Positions 8,344-18,113 of a stretch of DNA of 64,000 nucleotides are shown one piece after another. The stretch's first letter is position 1. The number at the start of each line of letters is the position of its first letter. The notes beneath the pieces are model-generated. The model searched no databases. It had not been told where the DNA came from and was given only the letters and a program-made list of their open reading frames with translations. Position numbers and translations under genes: made by a program. Source of the stretch: Nitrospirillum amazonense (GTDB lineage: Bacteria; Pseudomonadota; Alphaproteobacteria; Azospirillales; Azospirillaceae); NCBI RefSeq assembly GCF_007828035.1, contig NZ_VITV01000004.1, positions 387,559-451,558 on the forward strand, in the 5' to 3' direction.

Positions 8344-8697
8344 TCAATCGGCCAGCGGCGGACGCTGTTCCGCCCAGGCGAGCAGGGAGTCCAACGCCGG
8401 GCACAGGGCCTGGCCCCAGTCCGTCAGGCCGTATTCCACCTTGGGCGGCACCTGGTGATGGACGATGCGGCGCACGATGCCGTCCCCCTCCATCTGGCGC
8501 AGCTGCTGGATCAGCATTTTCTGCGAGATGTCCGGAAGCGCGCGCTCCAGGTCCGAGAAGCGCCGCAATTGGCCGCCGAACAGGTGGAACAGGATCAGCA
8601 GCTTCCACCGCCCCTCCAGCATGCGGAAGGCCTGTTCCACGCCCTCGGCCGCCGTGGCGGCGGTATGGTCGGGGCTGCTGAGACGATGACTTACCAA
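8344..8697 (-). CDS. HxlR family transcriptional regulator
   Basis: 117-residue winged-helix regulator. The HxlR core is clear: MLEGRWKLLILFHLFGGQLRRFSDLERALPDISQKML, then LRQMEGDGIVRRIVHHQVPPKVEYGLTDWG, where VPPKVEYGLT is the wing. The start at 8697 would be TTG; a GTG at 8640 giving a 98-residue protein is an alternative. It is divergent from the SnoaL-SDR pair, with an inverted-repeat region overlapping its 5' end, so control of that pair and of itself is likely. The signal sensed is unknown; family members often answer to electrophiles or redox stress. Confidence 0.9.
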   Translation of the reverse strand: MVSHRLSSPDHTAATAAEGVEQAFRMLEGRWKLLILFHLFGGQLRRFSDLERALPDISQKMLIQQLRQMEGDGIVRRIVHHQVPPKVEYGLTDWGQALCPALDSLLAWAEQRPPLAD

Positions 8698-8713
8698 AAG
8701 GTGAGTACCTTAC
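8690..8713. promoter_or_regulatory. likely operator of the HxlR regulator
   Basis: Three related half-sites lie in a row: CTTACC (8690-8695), GGTGAG (8700-8705) and CCTTAC (8708-8713); the core AAGGT-GAGT-ACCTT is a perfect inverted repeat. They overlap the TTG start of the HxlR gene and precede the SnoaL gene by about 80 bases, the expected place for a shared operator in this divergent pair. Confidence 0.45.
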
Positions 8714-8792
8714 TTTTTTGTCGGTTCTTGTCCTTTTATCAGTCTATGGACACCTTCCTTTCAGCGCAACCAAGCTGAAGGAGGGGAACGCC

Positions 8793-9119
8793 ATGTCCCT
8801 GACCCTGCCATCCCCCATTGCCGCCTATTTCGCGGCGGACAAGGCCGGCGGCGACGCCGTGGCGGCCTGCTTCACCGACACCGCGGTGGTGAAGGACGAG
8901 GGCCACACCCATCGGGGCCGCGCCGCCATCGCCGCATGGAAGACGGCCATCTCGGCCAAATACACCTATACCAGCACGCCCGTCGCCGTGGACCAGGCCG
9001 ATGGGCGGGTGGTCGTCACCAGCCACGTCGCCGGCAATTTCCCCGGCAGCCCCATAACCCTGCGCTATGCCTTCGCCCTGGAGGGCGACAAGATCAGCGG
9101 GCTGGAGATCAGGCCATGA
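8793..9119 (+). CDS. SnoaL-like / nuclear transport factor 2 family protein
   Basis: A 108-residue protein with the small cone-shaped NTF2/SnoaL fold pattern: [41 protein letters not shown], followed by the strands of the sheet. Members are isomerases, hydrolases or stress-linked proteins of unknown substrate. The ATG at 8793 is chosen because GGAGG sits at normal distance upstream. It overlaps the following SDR gene by ATGA, so the two are translated together, probably under the divergent HxlR regulator. Confidence 0.85.
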   Translation: MSLTLPSPIAAYFAADKAGGDAVAACFTDTAVVKDEGHTHRGRAAIAAWKTAISAKYTYTSTPVAVDQADGRVVVTSHVAGNFPGSPITLRYAFALEGDKISGLEIRP

Positions 9120-9898
9120 GCTTCGATCTGAACTTGACCGGGCGCCGCGCGCTGGTCACCGGGGGCACCAAGGGCGTGGGCGCCGCCGTCGTCGCCACCC
9201 TGCGGGACAACGGCGCCCAAGTATTGACCACCGCCCGGACCGTGCCCGAGACACCGGAGGGGGGCGTGCTGTACGTCGCGGCCGACATCACCACGGCGGC
9301 GGGTTGCGCCACGGTGGCCCAGGGCGCGCTCGACCGGCTGGGCGGCGTGGACATCCTGGTCAATGTCGTGGGCGGGTCGACGGCACCGGGCGGCGGCTTC
9401 GCCGCCCTGGACGACGACATCTGGATGCGGGAGCTGAACCTGAACCTCATGGCCGCCGTGCGCCTGGACCGGGCGCTGCTGCCCGGCATGATCGCGCGCG
9501 GCGATGGCGTCATCATCCACGTCACCTCCATCCAACGCGTCCTGCCCCTGCCGGAATCGACCACAGCCTACGCCGCCGCCAAGGCCGCGCTGTCGACCTA
9601 CAGCAAGAGCCTGTCGAAGGAGGTGACGCCCAAAGGCGTGCGCGTGGTCCGCGTCTCCCCCGGCTGGGTGGAGACGGAGGCCGCCGTGGCCCTGGCCGAG
9701 CGCCTGGCCCACGACGCAGGCACGGATTACGAGGGCGGCAAGGCCATCATCATGAAGGCTCTTGGAGGCATCCCCCTGGGGCGTCCGAGCACGCCGCAGG
9801 AGGTGGCCGACCTGATTGCCTTCCTCGTCTCATTCCGTGCCGCCGCAATCAGCGGCACGGAACACGTCATCGACGGCGGCACGGTGCCGACCGCCTGA
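9116..9898 (+). CDS. short-chain dehydrogenase/reductase (classical SDR)
   Basis: A 260-residue NAD(P)-dependent oxidoreductase. The cofactor motif TGGTKGVG lies near residues 14-21, the NVVGG strand (variant of NNAG) near 85, the catalytic Ser in HVTSIQR and the YAAAK pair (Tyr and Lys) near 156-160. The C-terminus [20 protein letters not shown] is typical. The start ATG overlaps the stop of the SnoaL gene. Substrate unknown; the arrangement HxlR / SnoaL-SDR resembles small inducible detoxification or secondary-metabolite modules. Confidence 0.92.
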   Translation: MSFDLNLTGRRALVTGGTKGVGAAVVATLRDNGAQVLTTARTVPETPEGGVLYVAADITTAAGCATVAQGALDRLGGVDILVNVVGGSTAPGGGFAALDDDIWMRELNLNLMAAVRLDRALLPGMIARGDGVIIHVTSIQRVLPLPESTTAYAAAKAALSTYSKSLSKEVTPKGVRVVRVSPGWVETEAAVALAERLAHDAGTDYEGGKAIIMKALGGIPLGRPSTPQEVADLIAFLVSFRAAAISGTEHVIDGGTVPTA

Positions 9899-9902
9899 GG
9901 CA

Positions 9903-10766
9903 TCAGCCGGCGATGGCGTCCAACTCGGCCATCACCTCATCCGTCAGCTGCAGTTCCGCCGCGGCCAGATTCTCCCGCAGATGGGCCACCGATGAGGTGC
10001 CGGGGATCAGCAGGATGTTGGGCGAGCGGCGCAGCAGCCAGGCCAGGGCCACCTGCATCGGCGTGGCGCCCAGACGGGTCGCCACGTTGGACAGGGCGGA
10101 AGACTGCAGCGGGCTGAAGCCACCCAGCGGGAAGAACGGCACATAGGCGGTGCCGTCGCGGGCCAGGTCGTCGATCAGGGCGTCGTCGGCGCGGTGGACC
10201 AGGTTGTAAAGGTTCTGCACACAGGCGATGCGGCAGATGCGCCGGCCCTCCGCGACCTGGGCCGCCGTCACGTTGCTGAGCCCGATGTGGCGGATCAAGC
10301 CCTGGGCCTGCAACTCGGCCAGCACCGTCAGGGGCGCCTCGATGGAACCCTCGGCGGGACCGTGCACGTCGAACATGGCGCGGAAGTTCACCACCTCCAG
10401 CACGTCCAGCCCCAGGTTGCGCAGATTGTCGTGCACCGCCTGGATCAGCTGCTCGCGTGAGAAGGCGGGATTCCAGGAGGCGTCGGCCCCCCGTAGGGCG
10501 CCGACCTTGGTGACGATCACCAGATCGTCGGCATAAGGGTGTAACGCCTCGCGGATCAGCTGGTTGGTGACATGGGGGCCGTAGAAGTCGCTGGTGTCGA
10601 TATGGTTGACGCCGGCGCCCACGGCGGCGCGCAGCACGGCCAGCGCCGCATCACGGTCCTTGGGCGGGCCGAACACGCCGGGCCCAGCCAACTGCATGGT
10701 GCCGTAGCCCAGGCGGTTCACGGCGCGGGTACCGAGGGTATAGGTGCTGTTGCTCACGATCGGCAT
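9903..10766 (-). CDS. aldo/keto reductase
   Basis: 287 residues, NADPH-dependent carbonyl reductase with TIM-barrel pattern: HIDTSDFYGPH gives the catalytic Asp and Tyr, IVTKVG the Lys. The usual catalytic His position reads VVNFRAMF, as in the YdbC-like branch, so the tetrad is atypical. The C-terminus IPGTSSVAHLRENLAAAELQL is the cofactor phosphate-binding region. The ATG at 10766 is preferred over a frame extension of 31 residues with no family match. It is divergent from a LysR-type regulator that probably controls it, and convergent with the SDR gene 4 bases away. Confidence 0.93.
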   Translation of the reverse strand: MPIVSNSTYTLGTRAVNRLGYGTMQLAGPGVFGPPKDRDAALAVLRAAVGAGVNHIDTSDFYGPHVTNQLIREALHPYADDLVIVTKVGALRGADASWNPAFSREQLIQAVHDNLRNLGLDVLEVVNFRAMFDVHGPAEGSIEAPLTVLAELQAQGLIRHIGLSNVTAAQVAEGRRICRIACVQNLYNLVHRADDALIDDLARDGTAYVPFFPLGGFSPLQSSALSNVATRLGATPMQVALAWLLRRSPNILLIPGTSSVAHLRENLAAAELQLTDEVMAELDAIAG

Positions 10767-10858
10767 CCTGATTGAGGTGAAGATGCCGTAGAGATAGGCG
10801 CCGCTTGCCTGTACGATAATCCAGCATAGTCGGAACAGGTTGTTCGGGAAAGCGAACA

Positions 10859-11767
10859 ATGAAAATCGACCTTGGGGACCTGAACGCCTTCGTCACGGTG
10901 GCGCGCGCCCGCGGCTTCCGCGACGGTGCGCGGGCCAGCGGCGCCAGTGCCTCCGGCCTTAGCGAGGCCGTTAGCCGATTGGAGACGCAGCTGGGCGTGC
11001 GGCTGCTGAACCGCACGACGCGCAGTGTGGCACCCACCGAAGCAGGACAGCGCCTGCTGGAACGGCTGGGTCCCGCCCTGACCGAGGTGGAAACGGCGCT
11101 GGACGTGGTGAACAGCTTCCGCGACCGGCCGGCCGGCACCCTGCGCCTGAACGTGCCCATCAGCGCCGTGCGGCTGGTGCTGCCTGCCATCGTCCCGGGC
11201 TTCCTCGCCGCCTATCCCGACATCGAGCTGGAAGTGATCGCGGAGGAGACCTTCGTCGATGTGCTGGCGGCGGGCTGCGACGCCGGCATCCGCTATGGCG
11301 AGCGGTTGGAGCAGGACATGATCGCCGTGCCCATAGGGCCTCGCGTGCAGCGCTTCGCCACCGCCGCGTCCCCCGCCTACCTCGACTGCCATGGGCGGCC
11401 GGACCATCCCCGCGACTTGTTGAACCACGCCTGCCTGCGTGGCCGCTTCACCCACGGGCCCGCGCCGCTGTGGGAGTTCGAGCGGGAGGGGGAGACCGTG
11501 CACGTCGATCCCAAAGGCCCCCTGCTGGTCAGCATGGGCACCGCCACGGATTTGGCCGTTGACGCCGCCGTTGCCGGGGCCGGCGTCATCATGCTGTTCG
11601 AGGATTGGCTGCGCCCGCATCTGGACAGCGGCGCCCTGGAAGCGGTGCTGGAGCCTTGGTGGCTGAGCTTTCCCGGGCCGTTTCTGTATTACCCCGGGCG
11701 CCGCCTGGTGCCGGCGCCCTTGCGCGCCTTCATCGACCACGTCAAGTCGGCCGAGAAGTGGCCATAA
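10859..11767 (+). CDS. LysR family transcriptional regulator
   Basis: 302 residues. The N-terminal winged helix-turn-helix (LGDLNAFVTVARARGFRDGARASGASASGLSEAVSRLE... with LLNRTTRSVAPTEAG) is followed by a periplasmic-binding-like effector domain (GTLRLNVPISAVRLVLPAIVPGFLAAYPDIELEV). It belongs to the branch often found beside oxidoreductases. The 92-base divergent spacer with the aldo/keto reductase gene is the likely control region. Effector unknown. Confidence 0.94.
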   Translation: MKIDLGDLNAFVTVARARGFRDGARASGASASGLSEAVSRLETQLGVRLLNRTTRSVAPTEAGQRLLERLGPALTEVETALDVVNSFRDRPAGTLRLNVPISAVRLVLPAIVPGFLAAYPDIELEVIAEETFVDVLAAGCDAGIRYGERLEQDMIAVPIGPRVQRFATAASPAYLDCHGRPDHPRDLLNHACLRGRFTHGPAPLWEFEREGETVHVDPKGPLLVSMGTATDLAVDAAVAGAGVIMLFEDWLRPHLDSGALEAVLEPWWLSFPGPFLYYPGRRLVPAPLRAFIDHVKSAEKWP

Positions 11768-11770
11768 CCA

Positions 11771-11795
11771 CGCCGCCGGCATCGGCGGCGGTTTG
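11771..11795 (+). terminator. probable terminator after the LysR gene
   Basis: CGCCGCCG (11771-11778), loop GCAT, CGGCGGCG (11783-11790) then GTTTG. The stem is perfect but the T tract is short, so termination strength is uncertain. Confidence 0.5.
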
Positions 11796-11828
11796 CATGG
11801 TCATGGTCGAATTTTACAGGGAAAATGG

Positions 11829-11917
11829 CGGAGGGGATGGGATTCGAACCCACGATACGGTTTTGGCCGTATACCCGCTTTCCAGGCGAGCGCCTTCAAC
11901 CACTCGGCCACCCCTCC
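11829..11917 (-). tRNA. tRNA-Ser (GGA)
   Basis: On the minus strand a complete class II tRNA can be folded: acceptor GGAGGGG pairs with CCCCTCC, followed by discriminator G. The D arm begins GGCCGAGTGG, the anticodon loop is CTGGAAA with anticodon GGA, a long variable arm (GGGTATACGGCCAAAACCGTATC region) is present, and the T loop reads GGTTCGAATCC. The CCA end is not encoded. The long variable arm and anticodon identify serine. Confidence 0.95.
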
Positions 11918-12010
11918 GTCCGGAATGGGGCGGGACCATATAGAGACACGCGCCCCTCGGCAAGTGCCTTTTCATACCATCCCGCGCAAGGCTGATTTTC
12001 CCGGGATGGC

Positions 12011-12757
12011 TCAGCCTTCCGCCGCTTCGGCCCCTTCCTGGACCGGCTTCACCCGCTCCCCGAACAGGGCGGTGCCGACGCGCACCTGGGTGGCGCCCAT
12101 GCGCACCGCCAGGTCGTAATCGCCGCTCATGCCCATGGAAATCTCGGACAGGCCCGCCTTGCGCGCCAGGTCGACCAGGAGCGCAAAGTGCATGGCCGGC
12201 TCTTCCTCCGCCGGCGGGATAGCCATCAGGCCGGCGATCTCAAGCCCGTGGGCATCGCGGCACGTGGCCAGGAAGGCGGGCACGTCGGCGGGGGCGATGC
12301 CGGCCTTCTGCGGTTCCTCACCCGTGTTCACCTCCACCAGCAGGCGCGGTAGTCGGCCCTGGCGCTTGCCCTCGGCGGCCAGCGCCTCGGCCAGGCGCTC
12401 GCGGTCCACGGTCTGGATGACGTCGAACAGGGCCACGGCATCCTTCACCTTGTTGGTCTGCAGCGGGCCGATCAGGTGCAGTTCCACGTCGGGGTACTCG
12501 GCCTTGAGGTCGGTCCACTTGGCCTTGGCCTCCTGCACCCGGTTCTCGCCGAATACCCGCTGGCCGGCCTCAAGCGCCGCCCGGATCTTCTCCACCGGCT
12601 GCACCTTGGACACAGCCACGAGGCTGACGGCGGCCGGATCGCGGCCCACGCCGCGGGCGGCACCGTCGATGACGCCGCGCACGGTGGCGAGGCGGGTGGC
12701 GACGTCGGCATCCACGGGCGGGGCGGGCGGGGCGGGGGGCTTGCTGGCGCGGGTCAT
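12011..12757 (-). CDS. YggS/PLPBP family pyridoxal phosphate homeostasis protein
   Basis: 248 residues, single-domain PLP-binding alanine-racemase-like barrel. VSLVAVSKVQPVEKIRAAL contains the PLP Lys (VSK), then FGENRVQEAKAKW, HLIGPLQTNKV and a C-terminal MGMSGDYDLAVRMGATQVRVGTALFG. The family keeps free PLP and amino/keto acid balance and is not an active racemase. The start at 12757 is the ATG before a Pro-rich leader (PAPPAPP); the longer frame upstream has no family match. Confidence 0.95.
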   Translation of the reverse strand: MTRASKPPAPPAPPVDADVATRLATVRGVIDGAARGVGRDPAAVSLVAVSKVQPVEKIRAALEAGQRVFGENRVQEAKAKWTDLKAEYPDVELHLIGPLQTNKVKDAVALFDVIQTVDRERLAEALAAEGKRQGRLPRLLVEVNTGEEPQKAGIAPADVPAFLATCRDAHGLEIAGLMAIPPAEEEPAMHFALLVDLARKAGLSEISMGMSGDYDLAVRMGATQVRVGTALFGERVKPVQEGAEAAEG

Positions 12758-12955
12758 GATGGGGCCAAGGTTGTGTATGGGCGGTTGTGCGCGGACGGGA
12801 TCAACGGTAAAGCGTGCCCAGGCATGATCCAGGGACCGGTCGGGCCCGGGCACGCGCGACTTTCCTGCGCCGCGCCGGCCAAGGCAAGGCTCCCGTGTCG
12901 GCAAACGCCGCCTATATCACTTGTCCCCGCCGCATTCAGGACACGGAAGCCATCG

Positions 12956-14101
12956 ATGACCCGCTGCATCCCCGTCGCCCTTGGCATCTCTCTCGGCGTC
13001 CCCCTCTGCGCCGCCGTCGCCCTGCTGGCGCCCTTGCACGCGGCCCGGGCCGAAGTCGACTACCACCTGTCGGGCGTGGCCCAGGGCGGCGTGGTCGGCA
13101 CGGACAGGCCGGCGGCGGGCGACGGCCATTGGGATGCGGTCGGCGCCTATGCCGTCACCGGCAGCGTGGAAACGGTGACTGATAGCGGCGTCACTTATGG
13201 CGCCCTGCTGCGCGTCGGCTCCGGCAACACCGGGCGCAGCACGGACCGGCCGGGCAATGCCGACCGCCAGGGGATCGGTATCGACCAGGCCTACGTCTAC
13301 GCCTCCGGCGGCTGGGGCAAGGTGCGCCTGGGCCAGAGCTGGGGCGCATCGGAGCGGGCGACCGACCTGTTGCCCCTGCTGGTGGGCGGGGAGATGGATG
13401 GCTTCTGGACGCAAAGCGCCCGGGTGCGGCCGCCAGGCATGGCCCTGGGCCGCGCCTATGCCGCCCGCGACAGCGACGATGCCGCCAAGGTGGATTACGA
13501 GACGCCCCGCCTGTTCGGGGTGAAGGCCGGCTTTTCCTACGCCCCCGAGCGCCGGGCCTTCGGCCAGGACATCGTGGCCGCCAGCGCCGTCCCGGCGGAG
13601 ACGAACTTCTGGGAAGGGGCGGTCAACTACCGTGGCGATTGGGGACCCACCCAGTATGAGGTGGGCGTGGCCTACAACCACGCCAACGCCGCCCACAGCT
13701 GGCTCACGGACACATCGACCGTCACCCTGGCCGGCGGCCTGACCTATGGCGGCTTCACCGTCGGCGCCGTGCTGTTTGACGACGGTGACAGCGGCCTGCC
13801 GCACGACCGCGCGGCCAACGCGCCCGGCGAGACCCGGGGCGCCACCCTGCAGGGCACCTATGAGAATGGCCCCTATGGCCTGACCCTGTTCTGGCACGGC
13901 AGCGAAACCGAGAATTGGACCACCTATCGCGCCTATGGCCTGGGCCTGTCATGGAAGGTGCGGGGCGACACCACCCTGGGCCTGGACCTCATTCACTGGA
14001 CGGCCGACCTGGAAAGCGGCAACCAGAGCGCGATGTCGGGCCAGTCCAGCCCCCGCCCGACAGGTAACGTGGCCACCGCCGTGGTAGAATTCCGTTTCTA
14101 G
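12956..14101 (+). CDS. outer membrane porin
   Basis: 381 residues. It begins with a signal peptide (ALGISLGVPLCAAVALLAPLHAARA, cleavage near residue 31) and continues as alternating beta strands with Gly and aromatic residues, such as YGALLRVGSGNTGR, IDQAYVYASGGWGKVRLGQ and YGGFTVGAVLFDDGD. The mature chain ends in the C-terminal Phe (VVEFRF) used by the BAM machinery. It fits the general gram-negative trimeric porin family of alphaproteobacteria. The ATG at 12956 gives a proper signal peptide; the longer upstream frame is a shadow over the YggS promoter region. Confidence 0.92.
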   Translation: MTRCIPVALGISLGVPLCAAVALLAPLHAARAEVDYHLSGVAQGGVVGTDRPAAGDGHWDAVGAYAVTGSVETVTDSGVTYGALLRVGSGNTGRSTDRPGNADRQGIGIDQAYVYASGGWGKVRLGQSWGASERATDLLPLLVGGEMDGFWTQSARVRPPGMALGRAYAARDSDDAAKVDYETPRLFGVKAGFSYAPERRAFGQDIVAASAVPAETNFWEGAVNYRGDWGPTQYEVGVAYNHANAAHSWLTDTSTVTLAGGLTYGGFTVGAVLFDDGDSGLPHDRAANAPGETRGATLQGTYENGPYGLTLFWHGSETENWTTYRAYGLGLSWKVRGDTTLGLDLIHWTADLESGNQSAMSGQSSPRPTGNVATAVVEFRF

Positions 14102-14231
14102 GTTTTTCGTCCACCGCCGCCAGTCCTGCCGCGCGCCGATGTTACACTTGGCCGCCCCGTTTGGCCGGCCTTGCGTCCCAGCGGCTTTTTTGATCTAAGG
14201 AACCGTTCTCGTGACCCTGGGTGACAATCAC

Positions 14232-14753
14232 ATGCCGTCGCGCTCCGCTTTTCTCATTGGCCGCTCCCTCCTGGTTGCCGGACTTCTGCTTTCCACGTCC
14301 GCTTGCTCCTGGCTGGGCTGGGGCGATGACGACGACGCGAAGGCCGCGCCCAAGCCCGTCTCGATCCTGATGCGCCAGAACACTTCTGGCCCGGTCGGCA
14401 CGTCCAACACCGCCGTGCAGGCGGTGGGCCCGACGGTCAACGCCTTCCTGTGGCGCGCGTCGCTGGACACCATCGGCTTCCTGCCGCTGATTTCGGCCGA
14501 CCCCTACACCGGCGTGATCATCACCGACTGGTACAGCCCACCCAGCACCCCGGGCGAGCGGTTCAAGATCAACCTGTACGTCCTGGACAGCACGCTGCGC
14601 GCGGACGGCGTGCGCGTGACCGTGTTCCGCCAGGTCGACCAGAACGGCCAGTGGCGCGACGCCACCGTGGCCGCCGAAACCAACAGCCAGCTTGAGGACA
14701 CCGTCCTCACCCGGGCGCGGCAGCTGCGCATCCAGCAGGGCCCCTCCAAGTAA
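14232..14753 (+). CDS. DUF3576 family protein, likely lipoprotein
   Basis: About 173 residues. The N-terminus SLLVAGLLLSTSAC gives a signal peptide with a Cys at about residue 25 that may be lipidated, although the -3 position is not the ideal Leu. A charged GDDDDAK linker follows. The rest (VNAFLWRASLDTIGFLPLISADPYTGVIITDWYSPP and RADGVRVTVFRQV) fits DUF3576, a conserved alphaproteobacterial envelope domain commonly found before leuS, as here. A GTG at 14211 could add 7 residues; the ATG is chosen. Role unknown. Confidence 0.88.
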   Translation: MPSRSAFLIGRSLLVAGLLLSTSACSWLGWGDDDDAKAAPKPVSILMRQNTSGPVGTSNTAVQAVGPTVNAFLWRASLDTIGFLPLISADPYTGVIITDWYSPPSTPGERFKINLYVLDSTLRADGVRVTVFRQVDQNGQWRDATVAAETNSQLEDTVLTRARQLRIQQGPSK

Positions 14754-14878
14754 GCTGATTCATCGCCGGCGGGCGACTGTCTCCTCTCGCAACGCCCCGG
14801 CGCCCGCCGGGAGGGGGTGACGCCCCGGCCCCTTCGGGCTGATGGCCGGCGCGACACCCGAGAGAAGGCGGTTTTTCC

Positions 14879-17482
14879 ATGTCCCGGTACAATGTCAGGG
14901 AAAACGAGGCGAAGTGGCAGTCGGCCTGGGCCGACCGGAACAGCTTCGCCGTTTCCGCGGACCCTGCCCGGCCGAAGTATTTCGTCCTGGAGATGTTCCC
15001 CTATCCCTCGGGGCGCATCCACATGGGCCACGTCCGCAACTACACCATCGGCGACGTGATCGCCCGCTACAAGCGGGCCAAGGGCTTCAACGTCCTGCAC
15101 CCCATGGGCTGGGACGCCTTCGGCCTGCCGGCGGAGAACGCGGCGCTGGAGCGCAACGTCCACCCCGGCAAGTGGACGTATGAGAATATCGCCACCATGC
15201 GCGGCCAGCTGCAGTCCATGGGTCTGGCCATCGACTGGAACCGCGAAATCGCCACCTGCCGTCCGGAATATTACCGGCACGAGCAGAAGATGTTCCTGGA
15301 CTTCCTGAAGGCTGGCCTGGCCTACCGCAAGGAAAGCTGGGTCAACTGGGACCCGGTCGATAACACCGTTCTGGCCAACGAGCAGGTGGTGGACGGTCGT
15401 GGCTGGCGCACCGGCGCGCTGGTGGAAAAGCGCAAGCTGTCACAGTGGTTCCTGAAGATCACCCACTTCGCCGACGATCTGCTGTCGGCCCTGGCCACGC
15501 TGGACCGCTGGCCGGAAAAAGTGCGGATCATGCAGGAGAACTGGATCGGCAAGTCCACCGGCCTGCGTTTCCGCTTCCAGCTGACCGCCCCCGAAGGCGT
15601 GACCCCCAACGTGTTTCAGGGCGAGCCTGAGGTCGAGGTGTTCACCACCCGGCCCGACACGCTGTTCGGCGCCAGCTTCGTCGGCATCTCCCCCAACCAT
15701 CCCATCGCCTTGGCGTTGGCGGAGAAGAACCAGGCCGTGGCCGAGTTCATTGCCGACTGCAACCGCGTTGGCACCTCGGAAGAGGCCATCGAGACGGCGG
15801 AGAAGAAGGGCTATGACACCGGCATCACCGCCGAGCACCCCTTCGTGCCCGGGTGGAAACTGCCAGTCTACATCGCCAACTTCGTGCTGATGGAATACGG
15901 CACCGGCGCCATCTTCGGCTGCCCGGCCCATGACCAGCGCGACCTGGACTTCGCCCGCAAGTACGGCCTGAAGGTCACCCCCGTGGTGGTGCCCGAGGGT
16001 GAGGACCCGGCGACCTTCGACGTGGGCACCGAGGCCTATACCGGCCCGGGCCTGCTGCGCAACTCGCAGTTCCTGGACGGCATGGACGTGGAGGCTGCCA
16101 AGCAGGCGGCCGGCGAGCGCATGGAGGCCATGGGCCGTGGCCAGCGCACCACCATCTTTCGCCTGCGCGACTGGGGCGTGTCGCGCCAGCGCTACTGGGG
16201 CTGCCCCATCCCGGTCATCCATTGCCCCAGCTGCGGCCTGGTGCACGTGCCGGAGGACCAGCTGCCCGTCACCCTGCCGGACGATGTGACCTTCGACCAG
16301 CCGGGCAACCCGCTGGATCGCCACCCGACGTGGAAGCATGTGGCCTGCCCCACCTGCGGCACGGCGGCGGTGCGCGAGACCGACACCTTCGACACCTTCA
16401 TCGAGTCGAGCTGGTATTTCCTGCGCTTCGCCAGCCCGCGCGTCGAGAACCAGGCCTTCAACCGGGAGGAGGCCGCCTACTGGCTGCCGGTCGACCAGTA
16501 CATCGGCGGCATCGAGCATGCGGTGCTGCACCTGCTGTACGCCCGCTTCTGGACGCGCGCCCTGGCGCATGTCGGCTACACCGACCTGAAGGAACCATTC
16601 GAGGGCCTGTTCACCCAGGGCATGGTGACCCATGCCACCTATCAGGACGCCGAGGGCAAGTGGCTGCTGCCGTCCGACGTGGACGTGGTCGACGGCAAGT
16701 CGGTCCAGCGCGAGGGCGGCGGCCCGGTGACCGTCGGCCCCATCATCAAGATGTCGAAGTCCAAGAAGAACGTGGTGGACCCGGCGCACATCATCGACAC
16801 CTACGGTGCCGACGCCGCCCGCCTGTTCATGCTGTCCGACAGCCCGCCGGACCGCGACCTGGAATGGACCGAAGCCGGCATCGACGGCGCCTGGCGCTTC
16901 ATCAACCGCCTGTGGCGCCTGGTGACGGAGCCGTCCGTGGCCCTGCCGGCCGCCGGCACGCCCATCCCGGCCGAGCTGTCGCCGCTGGCCACCGATGCGC
17001 GCCGCATGGTGCACAAGACCGTGGCCGCCATCGGTGAGGATCTGGAACGCTTCCGCTTCAACAAGGCCGTGGCCCGCATCCGCGAGCTGTCCAACGCCCT
17101 GGAGAAGCTGGATGCCAAGGCGGGCGCCGACGAGAGCGACGCCGCCGTGCTGCGTGAGGGGCTGGAGGTGCTGGTGCGCCTGATCGGTCCGATGATGCCG
17201 CACCTGGCTGAGGAGTTGTGGTCCGTGCTGGGTCATGACACCCTGCTGGTCGATTCGGTCTGGCCGGTGGCGGATGAGGCCCTGGCCACCGAGGACACCG
17301 CCACCGTGGCGGTGCAGGTCAACGGCAAGCTGCGCGCCACCCTGCACCTGCCCAAGGACATCGCCAAGGAAGAGGCCGAGGCGCTGGCCCTGGCGGAGCC
17401 CAACGTGCAGCGCGCCCTGGAGGGAAAGCCCGTGCGCAAGGTCATCGTCGTGCCCAACCGGGTGATCAATGTTGTTGTCTGA
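14879..17482 (+). CDS. leuS: leucyl-tRNA synthetase
   Basis: 867 residues, class Ia aminoacyl-tRNA synthetase charging tRNA-Leu. The HIGH-type motif HMGH lies near residue 47, the editing (CP1) domain follows, and KMSKS lies near 624 within [19 protein letters not shown]. The length is normal for bacterial LeuRS. The ATG at 14879 starts [14 protein letters not shown], the usual N-terminus. The gene overlaps lptE by 14 bases; leuS-lptE-holA is a standard order. Confidence 0.98.
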   Translation: MSRYNVRENEAKWQSAWADRNSFAVSADPARPKYFVLEMFPYPSGRIHMGHVRNYTIGDVIARYKRAKGFNVLHPMGWDAFGLPAENAALERNVHPGKWTYENIATMRGQLQSMGLAIDWNREIATCRPEYYRHEQKMFLDFLKAGLAYRKESWVNWDPVDNTVLANEQVVDGRGWRTGALVEKRKLSQWFLKITHFADDLLSALATLDRWPEKVRIMQENWIGKSTGLRFRFQLTAPEGVTPNVFQGEPEVEVFTTRPDTLFGASFVGISPNHPIALALAEKNQAVAEFIADCNRVGTSEEAIETAEKKGYDTGITAEHPFVPGWKLPVYIANFVLMEYGTGAIFGCPAHDQRDLDFARKYGLKVTPVVVPEGEDPATFDVGTEAYTGPGLLRNSQFLDGMDVEAAKQAAGERMEAMGRGQRTTIFRLRDWGVSRQRYWGCPIPVIHCPSCGLVHVPEDQLPVTLPDDVTFDQPGNPLDRHPTWKHVACPTCGTAAVRETDTFDTFIESSWYFLRFASPRVENQAFNREEAAYWLPVDQYIGGIEHAVLHLLYARFWTRALAHVGYTDLKEPFEGLFTQGMVTHATYQDAEGKWLLPSDVDVVDGKSVQREGGGPVTVGPIIKMSKSKKNVVDPAHIIDTYGADAARLFMLSDSPPDRDLEWTEAGIDGAWRFINRLWRLVTEPSVALPAAGTPIPAELSPLATDARRMVHKTVAAIGEDLERFRFNKAVARIRELSNALEKLDAKAGADESDAAVLREGLEVLVRLIGPMMPHLAEELWSVLGHDTLLVDSVWPVADEALATEDTATVAVQVNGKLRATLHLPKDIAKEEAEALALAEPNVQRALEGKPVRKVIVVPNRVINVVV

Positions 17483-18041
17483 CGGCGTCCTCAAGACCGC
17501 CGTCCGCAAGGCGGTGCTGGGTGCGATCCTGGTGACGGGGCCCCTGGCCCTGTCCGCCTGCGGCTTCCACACCGTCTATGGCGACCACAGCCTGTCGGGC
17601 AAGCCCTCGACGCGCGCGCAGATGGAGTCGGTGTCTATCGACATCATCCCCGACCGCATCGGCCAGGTCCTGCGCAACAACCTGATCGACCGGTTCTACC
17701 AGGACGCCGGTCGGCCGGCGAAACCCGACTACCGCCTGAACGTGCGCCTGAACTCCTATAAGGAAGATCTGGGCATCCAGCGCGACGCCACCGCCACCCG
17801 CGCCCGCCTGCACGTCCTGGCCGATTACCAGCTGATCGACAACAAGACGGGCAAGACGCTGTACCGCACCTCCAGCCGGTCCATCGTCAGCTACGACATT
17901 TCCGAGGCGCAATACTCCACCATGGTCACCGAGCAGGACGCCTATGACCGCGCCCTGACCGAGGTGGCGGAGGAGATCACCACCCGCCTGGCGCTGTACT
18001 TCGACCGCGGGTCGGTGGTCCAATCGGCCAAGGACCAGTAA
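17469..18041 (+). CDS. lptE: LPS assembly lipoprotein LptE
   Basis: 190 residues; the outer-membrane lipoprotein that plugs LptD and helps place lipopolysaccharide at the cell surface. The N-terminal signal [18 protein letters not shown] has a clean lipobox (LSAC, Cys31). The rest is the short alpha/beta LptE domain with family-like [22 protein letters not shown] and [22 protein letters not shown]. It starts inside the end of leuS, indicating coupled translation. Confidence 0.92.
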   Translation: MLLSDGVLKTAVRKAVLGAILVTGPLALSACGFHTVYGDHSLSGKPSTRAQMESVSIDIIPDRIGQVLRNNLIDRFYQDAGRPAKPDYRLNVRLNSYKEDLGIQRDATATRARLHVLADYQLIDNKTGKTLYRTSSRSIVSYDISEAQYSTMVTEQDAYDRALTEVAEEITTRLALYFDRGSVVQSAKDQ

Positions 18042-18067
18042 GCCCATCAGTCTCGCTCGCGCTTATG

Positions 18068-18095
18068 GGCCGCCCCCGGCAGGGGCGGCCTTTTT
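18068..18095 (+). terminator. rho-independent terminator between lptE and holA
   Basis: GGCCGCCCC (18068-18076), loop CGGCA, GGGGCGGCC (18082-18090), then TTTTT (18091-18095). It is a strong intrinsic terminator 19 bases before the holA start, so holA probably relies on readthrough or reinitiation, as no clear promoter fits in the gap. Confidence 0.85.
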
Positions 18096-18113
18096 CACTC
18101 CCGGGAGGCGCCC

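Noticed and set aside
12476-12955. 160-codon extension ahead of the porin
   Set aside because: It runs antisense to the YggS gene and would bury the porin signal peptide inside the protein.
15440-17572. 710-codon minus-strand frame opposite leuS
   Set aside because: It lies antisense to a complete leuS and has no recognisable domain.
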